DNA of 64,000 nucleotides, from positions 1,734,001 through 1,798,000 of the forward strand of contig NZ_CP132342.1 of assembly GCF_040529055.1 (NCBI RefSeq), read 5' to 3'. Positions 18,580 to 27,572 of this stretch are shown here, piece after piece (the stretch's first letter is position 1; each line of letters opens with the position of its first letter). The stretch comes from Xanthomonas sontii (GTDB taxonomy: Bacteria; Pseudomonadota; Gammaproteobacteria; Xanthomonadales; Xanthomonadaceae). Position numbers and translations under genes: made by a program. The notes below the pieces were generated by a model. That model was given only the letters and a program-made list of their open reading frames with translations, searched no databases and was not told where the DNA came from.

Positions 18580-20006
18580 GCAAGCCTGTGCGCGTCGCGC
18601 TGGTGTCCGGCGGCGTACTCGCCGCCGCTGCGTTCGTCAGCGCCGCCGCGACCGGCGATTCCCGCCACGTGGTCGAACCGCACTTGCCGCCGGTGTGCGT
18701 GGCGCTGGATGCCACCCTGCAGGCGCAGCAGCGCCGCTTCGCCGACGCGCAGGAGCGCAGCGCGCCGGACACTGCGCGCATCCAGGCCGCGCTCGACCGC
18801 TGCGCTGCCGGTGCGCACGGCGCGGTGCTGCTGCGCGCCGGCAGCGGCAACGCCTTCCTCAGCGGACCGTTGACGATCCGCAGCGACACCACGCTGGCGA
18901 TCGACAGCGGCGTGACCCTGTTCGCCTCGCGCCAGCCCGCCGACTACCAGGTGCCCGGCCGCAACGCCTGCGGCCAGGCCGCGGCGCGCAGCGGCGGCTG
19001 CCGGGCGCTGATCGCCCTGCAGGGGCGCAGCCTGGGGGTGATGGGCGTGCGCGACGGCGCCGGCCGCCAGGGCACTATCGACGGCCGCGGCGACCTGCCG
19101 ATGCTCGGCGGCAGCGACAGCTGGTGGCAGTTCGCGCGCAGCGCCAAGGCCGCCGGCCAGACCCAGAACGCGCCCGACCTGATCCGCGCGCAGGACGTCG
19201 CCGATCTGCAGCTCTACCACGTCAACCTGGTCAATGCGCCGTACTTCCACGTCTTCGTGCACGGCGGCGACGGCGTCACCGTGTGGGGCGTGCGGGTCCG
19301 GGCGCCGGCCAACAGCCCCAACACCGACGGCCTGGATCTGGACAGCGTGCGCAATGCGACCCTGGCCGACAACGACGTGATGGCCGGCGACGACGGCATC
19401 GCGATCAAGACCAGCGCCGCGCGCTCGGCCGACATCACCGTGCGCGACTCGCGCTTCTACGGCACCCACGGCATCTCCATCGGCAGCGAGGTGATGTACG
19501 GCGTCGGCAACGTGCTGGTGGACGGCAATCGCCTGGTCGGCCACGACGCCGACGGCATCGTCGCCACCGACAGCAACGGCCTGCGCATCAAGACCGGCCT
19601 GGCCAAGGGCGGACCGGTGCGCGACGTGCTCTACCGCAACACCTGCCTGTTCGATGTGGCCAAGCCCCTGGTGATCACGCCGCTGTACGGCCACGACCAC
19701 GGCGGCAGCCGCAGCGGCAGCGTGCCGACCTTCGCCGGGATCGTGGTCGACGGATTGCGCGCGCAGGACACGCCCGCCGGCAAGGGCAGTACGGTGCAGG
19801 GCTACAGCGCCGCGACACCGCTCGAGCTGGTGCTGGCGCACGTGGCCGCCGATGTCGCCACGCTGCATGCCAGCAATGCGCGCATCGGCGTGGACCAATC
19901 CGACCTGCGCTTGAGCGAGGACAGCAGCGCGGCCTCGACCTATGCGACCACGCTCGCCGGGTCGATTCCAGCCTGCAGCAGCGCGCCGGTGTTCCCGGCC
20001 CTGTAG
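18576..20006 (+). CDS. Secreted glycoside hydrolase family 28 (polygalacturonase-like)
   Basis: 476 residues from the ATG that overlaps the preceding stop (ATGA). A signal peptide covers about the first 25 residues. The right-handed beta-helix carries the four GH28 motifs in order: NTD (249-251), GDD with catalytic Asp272/Asp273, a THG motif with His298, and RIK (337-339). GH28 enzymes cut alpha-1,4-galacturonan or related pectic linkages. Asp and His motif spacing is normal, so activity is expected; endo versus exo mode cannot be judged. Pairing with an AcvB-like gene by overlap is unusual and may reflect co-regulated envelope and plant-interface functions. Confidence 0.9.
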   Translation: MSKPVRVALVSGGVLAAAAFVSAAATGDSRHVVEPHLPPVCVALDATLQAQQRRFADAQERSAPDTARIQAALDRCAAGAHGAVLLRAGSGNAFLSGPLTIRSDTTLAIDSGVTLFASRQPADYQVPGRNACGQAAARSGGCRALIALQGRSLGVMGVRDGAGRQGTIDGRGDLPMLGGSDSWWQFARSAKAAGQTQNAPDLIRAQDVADLQLYHVNLVNAPYFHVFVHGGDGVTVWGVRVRAPANSPNTDGLDLDSVRNATLADNDVMAGDDGIAIKTSAARSADITVRDSRFYGTHGISIGSEVMYGVGNVLVDGNRLVGHDADGIVATDSNGLRIKTGLAKGGPVRDVLYRNTCLFDVAKPLVITPLYGHDHGGSRSGSVPTFAGIVVDGLRAQDTPAGKGSTVQGYSAATPLELVLAHVAADVATLHASNARIGVDQSDLRLSEDSSAASTYATTLAGSIPACSSAPVFPAL

Positions 20007-20280
20007 CCCGCGCGCGCAACGCCGGCAGCCACCCGGCGCGCGCCCGCGTGGCGCGAGCGGTCGGTGCCCGCGTCTTGCGGCTTTGATGGCGTGCGCCGCC
20101 ACGCACTGCAATCGTCCGCACGTGATGCCATCGCCCTGTCACACCGCAGCGTTCCGCCGCCTAGCTGCGGACATCGCGCGCGTTCTTTTGCGCGTGATGC
20201 GGCAGCGCGCTTGATCCGGATCAATGCCCGCGCGTCGGCCGGCGCGCACAGTGCACGCGTCCTCCAAGCGAGCCGCGATC

Positions 20281-21420
20281 ATGGCGTTCACTGTTGCAGT
20301 CCTGAGGGAAGAACAGGCCGAGGAGCGCCGCGTGGCGATGGTGCCCGCGGTGCTGCCGAAGCTGGCCAAGTTGGGCGCGCAGTTGCGCCTGCAGGCCGGT
20401 GCCGGCAGCGGTTCGCGACTGCCGGATGCGGCCTATGCCGGCGCCACCGTGCTCGACGATGCGCAAGAGGTGGTGGCCGGTGCGGACCTGCTGCTGGCCG
20501 TGCAGGCGCCATCGCTGCGCACGGTGGCGGCGCTGCGCCCGGGCAGCATGCTGATCGCGATGCTGTACCCGGCCAAGCTGCCCGGCCTGCTGGAGCTGCT
20601 GTGCGAACGCCGCATCACCGCCTTCGCGATGGAGACCGTGCCGCGCATCAGCCGTGCGCAGGCGCTGGACGTGCTGTCCAGCCAGGCCGCACTGGCCGGC
20701 TATTACGCGCCGCTGCTCGGCGCCGTGCATCTGCCGCGCATCCTGCCGATGATGACCACCGCGGTCGGTTCGCTGCGCGCCGCGCGCGTGCTGGTCATGG
20801 GCCTGGGCGTGGCCGGCCTGCAGGCGCTGGCCACCGCGCACCGGCTAGGCGCGATCACCGAAGGCTACGACGTGCGTCCGGAAACCCGCGAGCAGGCGCA
20901 GTCGGTCGGCGCGCGCTTCGTCGACACCGGCATCGACGCACGCGGCGAGGGCGGCTATGCGCGCGAACTCAGCGCCGAGGAGCGGGCCAAGGCCGCGGCG
21001 GTGCTGACCCAGCACATCCAGCAGGCCGATCTGATCATCACCACCGCCAACGTGCCCGGGCGCACCGCGCCGATCCTGATCGACCGCGAGCAGATCGCCG
21101 GCATGAAGCCCGGCGCGGTGATCGTCGATCTCGCCGCCGACAGCGGCGGCAACTGCGAAGGCAGCGTGCCGGGGCAGACCGTGGACGTCGGACCGGTCAC
21201 CCTCGTCGCCCCGCGCAACGTGCCTTCGGCGTTGGCCCAGCACGCCAGCGAGCTGTACGCCAAGAACCTGCTGGGGCTGCTCGACCTGCTGGTGCGCGAC
21301 GGCGCACTGGCGCCGGACTTCGACGATGCGGTGGTCGCCGGCACCGCGCTCACCCATGACGGCCGCCTCTGCCACCCACCGGTGCCGGCCGCCGCGCCCG
21401 TTCCCACCAAGGAGTCCTGA
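20281..21420 (+). CDS. pntAA: NAD(P) transhydrogenase alpha subunit, domain I
   Basis: 379 residues from the ATG at 20281 (MAFTVAVLRE), where family similarity begins. It has the alanine dehydrogenase/transhydrogenase N-terminal fold with METVPRISRAQ, a Rossmann motif MGLGVAGLQALATA and the NAD-binding GYDVRPE. It lacks the membrane helices, which are on the separate pntAB gene, the split arrangement seen in Rhodospirillum-type enzymes. Domain I binds NAD(H) on the cytosolic side and exchanges hydride with NADP(H) on PntB, coupled to proton flow. Confidence 0.95.
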   Translation: MAFTVAVLREEQAEERRVAMVPAVLPKLAKLGAQLRLQAGAGSGSRLPDAAYAGATVLDDAQEVVAGADLLLAVQAPSLRTVAALRPGSMLIAMLYPAKLPGLLELLCERRITAFAMETVPRISRAQALDVLSSQAALAGYYAPLLGAVHLPRILPMMTTAVGSLRAARVLVMGLGVAGLQALATAHRLGAITEGYDVRPETREQAQSVGARFVDTGIDARGEGGYARELSAEERAKAAAVLTQHIQQADLIITTANVPGRTAPILIDREQIAGMKPGAVIVDLAADSGGNCEGSVPGQTVDVGPVTLVAPRNVPSALAQHASELYAKNLLGLLDLLVRDGALAPDFDDAVVAGTALTHDGRLCHPPVPAAAPVPTKES

Positions 21421-21423
21421 GTC

Positions 21424-21738
21424 ATGTCTCTCGATCTGTCGATGAGCTGGCTGATCGCGTTGTACGTGTTCATGCTGGCCGCGTTCACCGGCTACGAAGT
21501 GATCGGCAAGGTGCCGTCGATCCTGCACACGCCGCTGATGTCCGGGTCCAACTTCGTCCACGGCATCGTCGTGGTCGGCGCGATGCACGCGCTGTTCAAT
21601 GCCGACACCGTCGCCGGCCAGGCGATCGGTTTCGTCGGCGTGCTGCTGGGCGCCGGCAATGCCGCCGGCGGCTACGTGGTCACCGACCGCATGCTGGCGA
21701 TGTTCAAGCCCAGCGCCGCGCCAGCCGCGAAGGAGTAG
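21424..21738 (+). CDS. pntAB: NAD(P) transhydrogenase alpha subunit, membrane domain
   Basis: 104 residues with three to four membrane helices and the PntA C-terminal signature YEVIGKVPSILHTPLMSG. The ATG is 3 bp after the pntAA stop. It supplies the alpha part of proton-translocating domain II, assembling with PntB in the inner membrane. Confidence 0.95.
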   Translation: MSLDLSMSWLIALYVFMLAAFTGYEVIGKVPSILHTPLMSGSNFVHGIVVVGAMHALFNADTVAGQAIGFVGVLLGAGNAAGGYVVTDRMLAMFKPSAAPAAKE

Positions 21739-21742
21739 CGCC

Positions 21743-23149
21743 ATGCTCTCGCTCCTGGTGGAACTGAGCGGGTTCGCCGCCGCGTTGCTCTTCATCCTCG
21801 GCCTCAAGCGCATGTCCTCGCCGGTGACCGCGCTGCGCGGCATCGTCCTGGCCGGGATCGGCATGCTGGTGGCGGTGGCCGCCGCCTTCGGCTATCTCGC
21901 CGACCTGCAGCCCGCGGCGCGTCCGCACGCGCTGACCAACCTGGCACTGGCGCTGCTGGCGTTGCTGCTGGGCGGTGCCTGGGCCTGGCGCAGCGGCCGC
22001 CGTGTCGCGGTGACCGCGATGCCGCAGATGGTGGCGCTGTACAACGGCATGGGCGGCGGCGCCGCCGCGGCCGTGGCCGGGGTCGCGCTGACCGCGCGGC
22101 AGCCGCAGCAGGGCGGCCTGCATCTGGCGGTGACCGTGCTCGGTGCGCTGATCGGCGCGATCTCGCTGTCCGGCTCGGTGATCGCCTGGGCCAAGCTCGA
22201 TGGCCGCATCGACACCGCGTGGCGGTTCAAGGGCCAGAGCGCCTTCAATGCTGCGGTGTTCCTGGCCGCGCTGGTGCTGGGCACGCTGGTGGTCACCGGC
22301 ACGGGCGGCGCCTGGGCGGCGCCAGCGTTCTTCATCGCCGCGCTGGGCTTCGGCGTGCTGATGACGCTGCCGATCGGCGGCGCCGACATGCCGGTGGTGA
22401 TCTCGCTGTACAACGCCTTCACCGGCCTGGCGGTGGGCCTGGAAGGCTTCGCCCTGCAGAACCCGGCGCTGATGATCGCCGGCATGGTGGTTGGCTCCGC
22501 CGGCACCCTGTTGACCGTGCTGATGGCCAAGGCGATGAACCGCTCGCTGGGCAACGTGCTGTTCAGCAATTTCGGCGACGGCGCCGCGGTCGTGCAGGGC
22601 GACGTGCAGGGCCGCATGACCGCGGTCGAGCCGGGCGATGCGGCGACGTCGATGCGCTACGCCTCCAGCGTGATCATCGTGCCCGGTTACGGCCTGGCCG
22701 TGGCGCAGGCGCAAGGGCGGCTATACGAACTGGTGAAGCTGCTGCAGGCCGCCGGCGTCGACGTGAAGTTCGCCATCCATCCGGTCGCCGGGCGCATGCC
22801 CGGGCACATGAACGTGCTGCTGGCCGAGGCCGGCGTGCCCTACGACCTGATCTACGACATGGAGGACATCAACGACAGCTTCGCCAGCACCGACGTGGCG
22901 CTGGTGATCGGCGCCAACGACGTGGTCAACCCGGCGGCGCGCACCGACAAGGCGTCGCCGATCTACGGCATGCCGATCCTCAACGCCGACCAGGCGCATC
23001 AGGTCTACGTGATCAAGCGCGGCCAGGGCAAGGGCTACGCCGGCGTGGAGAACCTGCTGTTCTACTGCGACAACTGCGACATGGTCTACGGCGACGCCGC
23101 CGCGGTGCTCAACCGCATGGTGCAGGCGGTGAAGGAGCTGGCCGCCTGA
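21743..23149 (+). CDS. pntB: NAD(P) transhydrogenase beta subunit
   Basis: 468 residues from the ATG 4 bp after pntAB. About nine N-terminal membrane helices (to about residue 270) carry the proton channel, and the C-terminal NADP-binding domain III has VPGYGLAVAQAQ, the GANDVVNPAA motif and KRGQGKGYAGVEN. All expected motifs are present. With PntAA and PntAB it uses the proton gradient to make NADPH from NADH. The following dehydrogenase gene begins 65 bp downstream. Confidence 0.96.
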   Translation: MLSLLVELSGFAAALLFILGLKRMSSPVTALRGIVLAGIGMLVAVAAAFGYLADLQPAARPHALTNLALALLALLLGGAWAWRSGRRVAVTAMPQMVALYNGMGGGAAAAVAGVALTARQPQQGGLHLAVTVLGALIGAISLSGSVIAWAKLDGRIDTAWRFKGQSAFNAAVFLAALVLGTLVVTGTGGAWAAPAFFIAALGFGVLMTLPIGGADMPVVISLYNAFTGLAVGLEGFALQNPALMIAGMVVGSAGTLLTVLMAKAMNRSLGNVLFSNFGDGAAVVQGDVQGRMTAVEPGDAATSMRYASSVIIVPGYGLAVAQAQGRLYELVKLLQAAGVDVKFAIHPVAGRMPGHMNVLLAEAGVPYDLIYDMEDINDSFASTDVALVIGANDVVNPAARTDKASPIYGMPILNADQAHQVYVIKRGQGKGYAGVENLLFYCDNCDMVYGDAAAVLNRMVQAVKELAA

Positions 23150-23214
23150 CCCAACCGCTTCCCGCGCCGGCGCGAGGCGTCCGGCGCTTTCCGACCTTCC
23201 ACGAGGACACCACC

Positions 23215-24606
23215 ATGACCTATGCGACCCGCAATCCCTATACCGGCGAATTGCTCGCCAGCTTCCCGGAGGCCACCGATGCGCAGGTACTGGCCGCGAT
23301 CGATGCCGCCGACGCCGCGTTCCAGCAATGGAAGCAGGCCCCGTTCGCCGAACGCGCCAGGGTGATGCATGCCGCGGCGCGGCTGCTGCGCGCCAACACC
23401 CGAGAGTACGCATGCCTGCTGACGCTGGAGATGGGCAAGCTGATCGGCGAGGCCGAAGCCGAGGTGCGGCTGTCGGCGGACATCTTCGAGTACTACGCGG
23501 TCAACGCCGAGCGCTTGCTGGCGCCGGAGCATCTGCCGGTGGCCGATCCGGCCGAGGGCAGGGCGATGGTGGTGCACGAGCCGCTGGGCGTGCTGCTGGC
23601 GATCGAACCGTGGAATTTCCCGTACTACCAGATCGCGCGGATCATCGCCCCGCAACTGTCGGCCGGCAACACCGTGTTGCTCAAGCACGCCTCCAACGTG
23701 CCGCAGTGCGCGGCCAAGTTCGAAGCGCTGATGGCCGAAGCCGGGCTGCCGGCCGGGGCCTTCGTCAATCTCTACGCCACCCGCGGCCAGGTGGAGACCA
23801 TCCTCAACGACCCGCGCGTGCACGGTGTGGCGCTCACCGGGTCGGAAGGTGCCGGCGCCATCGTCGCGGCCCAGGCGGCCAAGGCGCTGAAGAAGTCGAC
23901 CATGGAACTGGGCGGTGCCGACGCCTTCGTGGTGCTGGACGATGCGCCGCTGGAGAAGACGGTGAAGTGGGCGGTGTTCGGCCGCCACTGGAACGGCGGG
24001 CAGGTCTGCGTGTCGTCCAAGCGCATGATCGTGGTGCAGGAGGTGTACGAGGAGTTCCTGCAGCGCTACCGCGCCGGCGTGGCGGCGCTGCGGGCCGGCG
24101 ATCCGATGGATCCGGCGACCACCCTGGCGCCGCTGTCTTCGCAGGGCGCCGCCGACGACCTGAAGCGGCAGATCGCCGAGGCGGTCAGGCATGGCGCCAC
24201 CGCGACCGAGGTCGGGCCGCCGGTGCCGGTGCATGGCGCGTTCGTGCAGCCGACCTTCCTCACCGACGTCGCCCCGGACAACCCGGCCTACCACCAGGAG
24301 TTCTTCGGCCCGGTGTCGATGCTGTTCCGCGCCCGGGACGAGGACGACGCGGTACGCATCGCCAACGATTCGCCGTTCGGCCTGGGCGGCTCGGTGTTCA
24401 CCGGCGACGATGCGCGCGGCGTGGCGGTGGCCAGGCGCATCTCCACCGGCATGGTGTTCGTCAACCACCCGACCATGGTCAAGGCCGACCTGCCGTTCGG
24501 CGGCGTGCGCCGTTCCGGCTACGGGCGCGAACTGATCGGGCTGGGCATCAAGGAATTCGTCAATCACAAGCTGATCGACGTGGTCGACATCGACGCGCCG
24601 TTCTGA
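23215..24606 (+). CDS. gabD: Succinate-semialdehyde dehydrogenase (aldehyde dehydrogenase superfamily)
   Basis: 463 residues, the length of the short GabD/YneI branch. It has PWNFPYYQ, the cofactor loop LTGSEGAG, general-base Glu in MELGGADAF and the catalytic Cys in GGQVCVSSKR, followed by EEFFGPV-type and PFGGVRRSGYGRE motifs. The likely reaction is NAD(P)-dependent oxidation of succinate semialdehyde to succinate in GABA or hydroxybutyrate catabolism. Position behind the transhydrogenase genes suggests cotranscription, with PntAB balancing the cofactor pool; that link is inference. A strong intrinsic terminator follows. Confidence 0.88.
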   Translation: MTYATRNPYTGELLASFPEATDAQVLAAIDAADAAFQQWKQAPFAERARVMHAAARLLRANTREYACLLTLEMGKLIGEAEAEVRLSADIFEYYAVNAERLLAPEHLPVADPAEGRAMVVHEPLGVLLAIEPWNFPYYQIARIIAPQLSAGNTVLLKHASNVPQCAAKFEALMAEAGLPAGAFVNLYATRGQVETILNDPRVHGVALTGSEGAGAIVAAQAAKALKKSTMELGGADAFVVLDDAPLEKTVKWAVFGRHWNGGQVCVSSKRMIVVQEVYEEFLQRYRAGVAALRAGDPMDPATTLAPLSSQGAADDLKRQIAEAVRHGATATEVGPPVPVHGAFVQPTFLTDVAPDNPAYHQEFFGPVSMLFRARDEDDAVRIANDSPFGLGGSVFTGDDARGVAVARRISTGMVFVNHPTMVKADLPFGGVRRSGYGRELIGLGIKEFVNHKLIDVVDIDAPF

Positions 24607-24628
24607 GTGGGCGTCATGCGTCAGGCCA

Positions 24629-24659
24629 GGCCGCCGGGGGCAACCCCGGCGGCTTTTTT
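24629..24659 (+). terminator. Intrinsic terminator of the pnt-gabD operon
   Basis: The stem CCGCCGGGG / CCCCGGCGG with a GCAA loop is followed by CTTTTTT. It is 24 bp after the gabD stop. Confidence 0.9.
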
Positions 24660-24802
24660 GTGCCGTCGCCACGCCCGGGTCGGGGCGCGTGCCCGGTGCA
24701 TGCCGGCAGGTCATGCTGCAGGCGCACTTGACCTGGAGCAAAGTTCTTTTGTTTCATGGCGTTATTGGTAGAAATTCATCTTGAATCTGTTAGTCTGCCG
24801 GC

Positions 24803-25939
24803 ATGATCCGACGCTCGCTGATTTGCCTGCTCACGCTTGGCCTGGTCGCATGCGCGACCCAGCCCAAGGCGCCTCCGTCGCCGCCGCAGGCCAGCGCGCC
24901 GCCGCCTGCGCCGCGTCCGGCTCCGCCGGCCGAGGCCGCGCCGGAAGTGGTGCAGGCGCCACCGGTGGACCTGACCCCGGTCCCGTTCGAGGTCGCCCGC
25001 GCCAACTTCGTCCGCGACACCGCGGCCAGGTACGGCATGGATCCGGCGCAGATCGAGGCGACCCTGGCGCAGGCCCAGTTCAAGGATGCGATCGTCGCGG
25101 CGATGTCGCGCCCGGCCGAGCGGGTCAAGCCGTGGAGCGAGTACCGGCCGATGTTCATCAGCCAGGCGCGCATCGACGGCGGCCGTGCGTTCCTGGCCAC
25201 GCATCGCGACGAACTGCAGCGGGTGCAGGCGCGCACCGGCGTGCCGGCCGAGGTCATCGTCGCGATCATCGGCGTGGAAACCAGCTACGGCAAGAACGCC
25301 GGCTCCTACCGCGTGCTGGATGCGCTGTACACGCTGGCGTTCCGCTATCCGCGCAGCGGCGATCCAGCCAAGCTCGAGCGCGAGGTGCGCCGCGAACTGT
25401 TCTTCCGCGATGAGCTCGGCCAACTGTTCGCGCTGGCCCGCGAGGAGAACCTGGACATCACCGGCCTGATCGGCAGCTACGCCGGCGCGATGGGCCTGGG
25501 CCAGTTCATGCCGTCCAGCTACCGCCAGTTCGCGGTCGATGGCGACGGCGACGGCAAGCGCAATCTGTTCACCGACTACGACGACGCGTTCTCGTCCATC
25601 GCCAACTACTTCGTCAAGAAGGGCGGCTGGGTGCGCGACGGCGTGGTCGCGGTGCCGGCGACGCTGCGCCCGGGCGCCGAGGAATTCAATCCGACCGACT
25701 GGACGCCGACCTACACCCTGGCCGACCTGGCCGCGCGCGGCTACACGCCGACCGCGCCGGTGCCGGCAGCCGCTGGCGGCGCCACGCCGATCACGCTCGA
25801 CGGCAGCGCCGGCAAGCAGTACTGGCTCGGCTTCCAGAACTACTACGCGATCACCCGCTACAACAATTCCAAGATGTACGCGATGGCCGTCTACCAACTG
25901 TCCCAGGCCATCGCCGGCAAGGAGTTACCCCCGGCATGA
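24803..25939 (+). CDS. mltB: Membrane-bound lytic murein transglycosylase B
   Basis: 378 residues. A lipobox LVAC gives lipidated Cys17; a Pro/Ala linker (about 20-55) leads to the SLT-like MltB domain with catalytic Glu159 in GVETSYGKN and the GAMGLGQFMPSSYR motif, then an EF-hand-like DGDGDGKRNLFTDYDD loop. It cleaves glycan strands to 1,6-anhydromuropeptides on the inner face of the outer membrane. A TAGTCT box ends only 6 bp before the ATG (24791-24796), raising the possibility of a nearly leaderless transcript, though no good -35 box is seen. The stop overlaps rlpA by 4 bp. Confidence 0.95.
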   Translation: MIRRSLICLLTLGLVACATQPKAPPSPPQASAPPPAPRPAPPAEAAPEVVQAPPVDLTPVPFEVARANFVRDTAARYGMDPAQIEATLAQAQFKDAIVAAMSRPAERVKPWSEYRPMFISQARIDGGRAFLATHRDELQRVQARTGVPAEVIVAIIGVETSYGKNAGSYRVLDALYTLAFRYPRSGDPAKLEREVRRELFFRDELGQLFALAREENLDITGLIGSYAGAMGLGQFMPSSYRQFAVDGDGDGKRNLFTDYDDAFSSIANYFVKKGGWVRDGVVAVPATLRPGAEEFNPTDWTPTYTLADLAARGYTPTAPVPAAAGGATPITLDGSAGKQYWLGFQNYYAITRYNNSKMYAMAVYQLSQAIAGKELPPA

Positions 25940-27423
25940 ACCCGAACGCGCTGCTCCGGATCGCTCCCGTCGTCGCTGTGCTGGCGCTGGCCGCCTGCAG
26001 CAGCGCCCCGAAGAAGACCGCCGGCGGCGCCGGGCCCGGCATCCGGGTCGAGGGCAAGGGGCCGGCGCACGTCGCCACCGGTTGTCCGTCGACCTCGCCC
26101 TACGCGCCGGCCAAGGAAGATCCGTCCAAGCGCGGCAACTACACCGCCGGCGGCCTGTATGCGCCCGGCGTGCGCGACAGCACCCCGGACTACGTGCCCA
26201 ACGTCGCCTGCATTCCCGAGCCGCTGGTCACCGACGAACCGCGCTCGGCGATCGGCAACCGCTCCCCGTACATGGTGCTGGGCCGCGAGTACGTGGTCAT
26301 CGACGATCCGCACAGCTACGTCGAGCGCGGCACCGCCTCGTACTACGGCAGCAAGTTCCATGGCCGGCTGACCTCCAACCGCGAGGTCTACGACATGTAC
26401 GCGTTCACCGCCGCGCACAAGACCCTGCCGCTGCCCAGCTTCGCCCTGGTCACCAACCTGGACAACGGCGAGTCGGTGGTGGTGCGGATCAACGACCGCG
26501 GCCCGTTCCACGACGATCGGCTGATCGATCTGAGCTACGCGGCGGCGGTCAAGCTCGGCATCACCGGCAAGGGCACCGGCCGCGTGGAAGTGCGCGGACT
26601 CACTCCGGCCGACAACGGCGACCTGCTGGCGCGGCGCGGCACCGGCCGGCGCCCTGCGACGCTGCTGGCCAGCGCGTCCACCGCCACCGCCACACGCGAT
26701 CCCGCGGCGGTGCGGCGCGCGGCGGACATGGACAATCTGGTCAAGACCTTGCCGGCGACGTCGGTCGGATCGGCCGGCGGCAGCGTGGCCGCCGCCGCGA
26801 CCGTGCCGGCGCGCGCCGTGCCGGTGGCGGCGGTCGTTGCGCCTACCGCCGCCGCGGCGACCGCCACGGCCGCGGCGCTGCCGGAAGGCGAGCGTTGGCG
26901 CTATCGCGTGCAGGACGCGCCGGGCCGGGTCGGCGATGCCGATCGTTTCGACGCCTGGATGAAGTCGCGCGGTGTGCGCGTGGCCACCGGCAAGCCGGCC
27001 ACGCCCGCGCCCAGCGTGGCCGCGGCGAACACCCCGGTGCGCGGATCCCGCGGCACCGCGACGGCCAAGCCCACTGCCGCGCCTACTGCCGCCGTGGCCG
27101 CCCCGACCGTCGCAGTGGCGACGCCGGCAGCGCCTCCCGCACCGGTCGCCAGCGCCGCCGCGCCGCGCGAGGACGACAGCGCGCGCGGGCCGCTCGGCAT
27201 CCTGCTGCAGGTGGCCAGCTTCGCCAGCCGCGAGAACGCCAACCGCGCGCTGTCGCAGTTGGCCTCGGCCGGCATCGTCGGCGCCAGCATCAGCGACATC
27301 GTCTCCGGTGGCCGCACCCTGTGGCGGCTGCGGGTGGCGGCCGAGGACCATGGGCGCGCCGCCGAGCTGGCCACGCGCATCGCCGGCCTCGGCTTCGGCC
27401 GGCCGCAGATCGTCAAGGATTGA
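25936..27423 (+). CDS. rlpA: RlpA septal lytic transglycosylase with SPOR domain
   Basis: 495 residues, longer than many RlpA proteins because of a low-complexity Ala/Thr/Pro linker (about 230-405). Lipobox LAAC gives lipidated Cys21. The double-psi beta-barrel (about 130-215) has GTASYYG, REVYDMYAFTAAHKTLP and VRINDRGPF, covering the Glu, His and Asp catalytic positions known from Pseudomonas RlpA. The last 75 residues are a SPOR domain (LLQVASFASRENANRAL) that binds denuded glycan at the septum. Its ATG overlaps the mltB stop, so two lytic transglycosylase lipoproteins are translationally coupled. Confidence 0.95.
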   Translation: MNPNALLRIAPVVAVLALAACSSAPKKTAGGAGPGIRVEGKGPAHVATGCPSTSPYAPAKEDPSKRGNYTAGGLYAPGVRDSTPDYVPNVACIPEPLVTDEPRSAIGNRSPYMVLGREYVVIDDPHSYVERGTASYYGSKFHGRLTSNREVYDMYAFTAAHKTLPLPSFALVTNLDNGESVVVRINDRGPFHDDRLIDLSYAAAVKLGITGKGTGRVEVRGLTPADNGDLLARRGTGRRPATLLASASTATATRDPAAVRRAADMDNLVKTLPATSVGSAGGSVAAAATVPARAVPVAAVVAPTAAAATATAAALPEGERWRYRVQDAPGRVGDADRFDAWMKSRGVRVATGKPATPAPSVAAANTPVRGSRGTATAKPTAAPTAAVAAPTVAVATPAAPPAPVASAAAPREDDSARGPLGILLQVASFASRENANRALSQLASAGIVGASISDIVSGGRTLWRLRVAAEDHGRAAELATRIAGLGFGRPQIVKD

Positions 27424-27498
27424 GGCGGCGTGCCCGCCACGGCGGGCGGTCGGCGCGCCGATGGCTTAACGCCGGTTCGCGCGCGTGCCCGCGCCGCG

Positions 27499-27527
27499 CC
27501 TGCCCGGGCGCCGGCTCGGCCTACAAT
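27499..27527 (+). promoter_or_regulatory. Probable promoter of the D,D-carboxypeptidase gene
   Basis: A near-consensus -10 box TACAAT (27522-27527) sits 45 bp upstream of the ATG. The -35 region at 17-bp spacing is poor (CCTGCC, 27499-27504). Confidence 0.45.
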
Positions 27528-27572
27528 GTCGCGTTTTCCATCGGCCTTCGGGCCCGCCAGGAGTCGTTTTAG

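Noticed and set aside
24721..24803. TTGACC at 24728 as the -35 element of mltB
   Set aside because: At 17-bp spacing it faces GTTTCA, which is not a -10 box. The better -10 (TAGTCT, 24791) has no matching -35 at proper distance.
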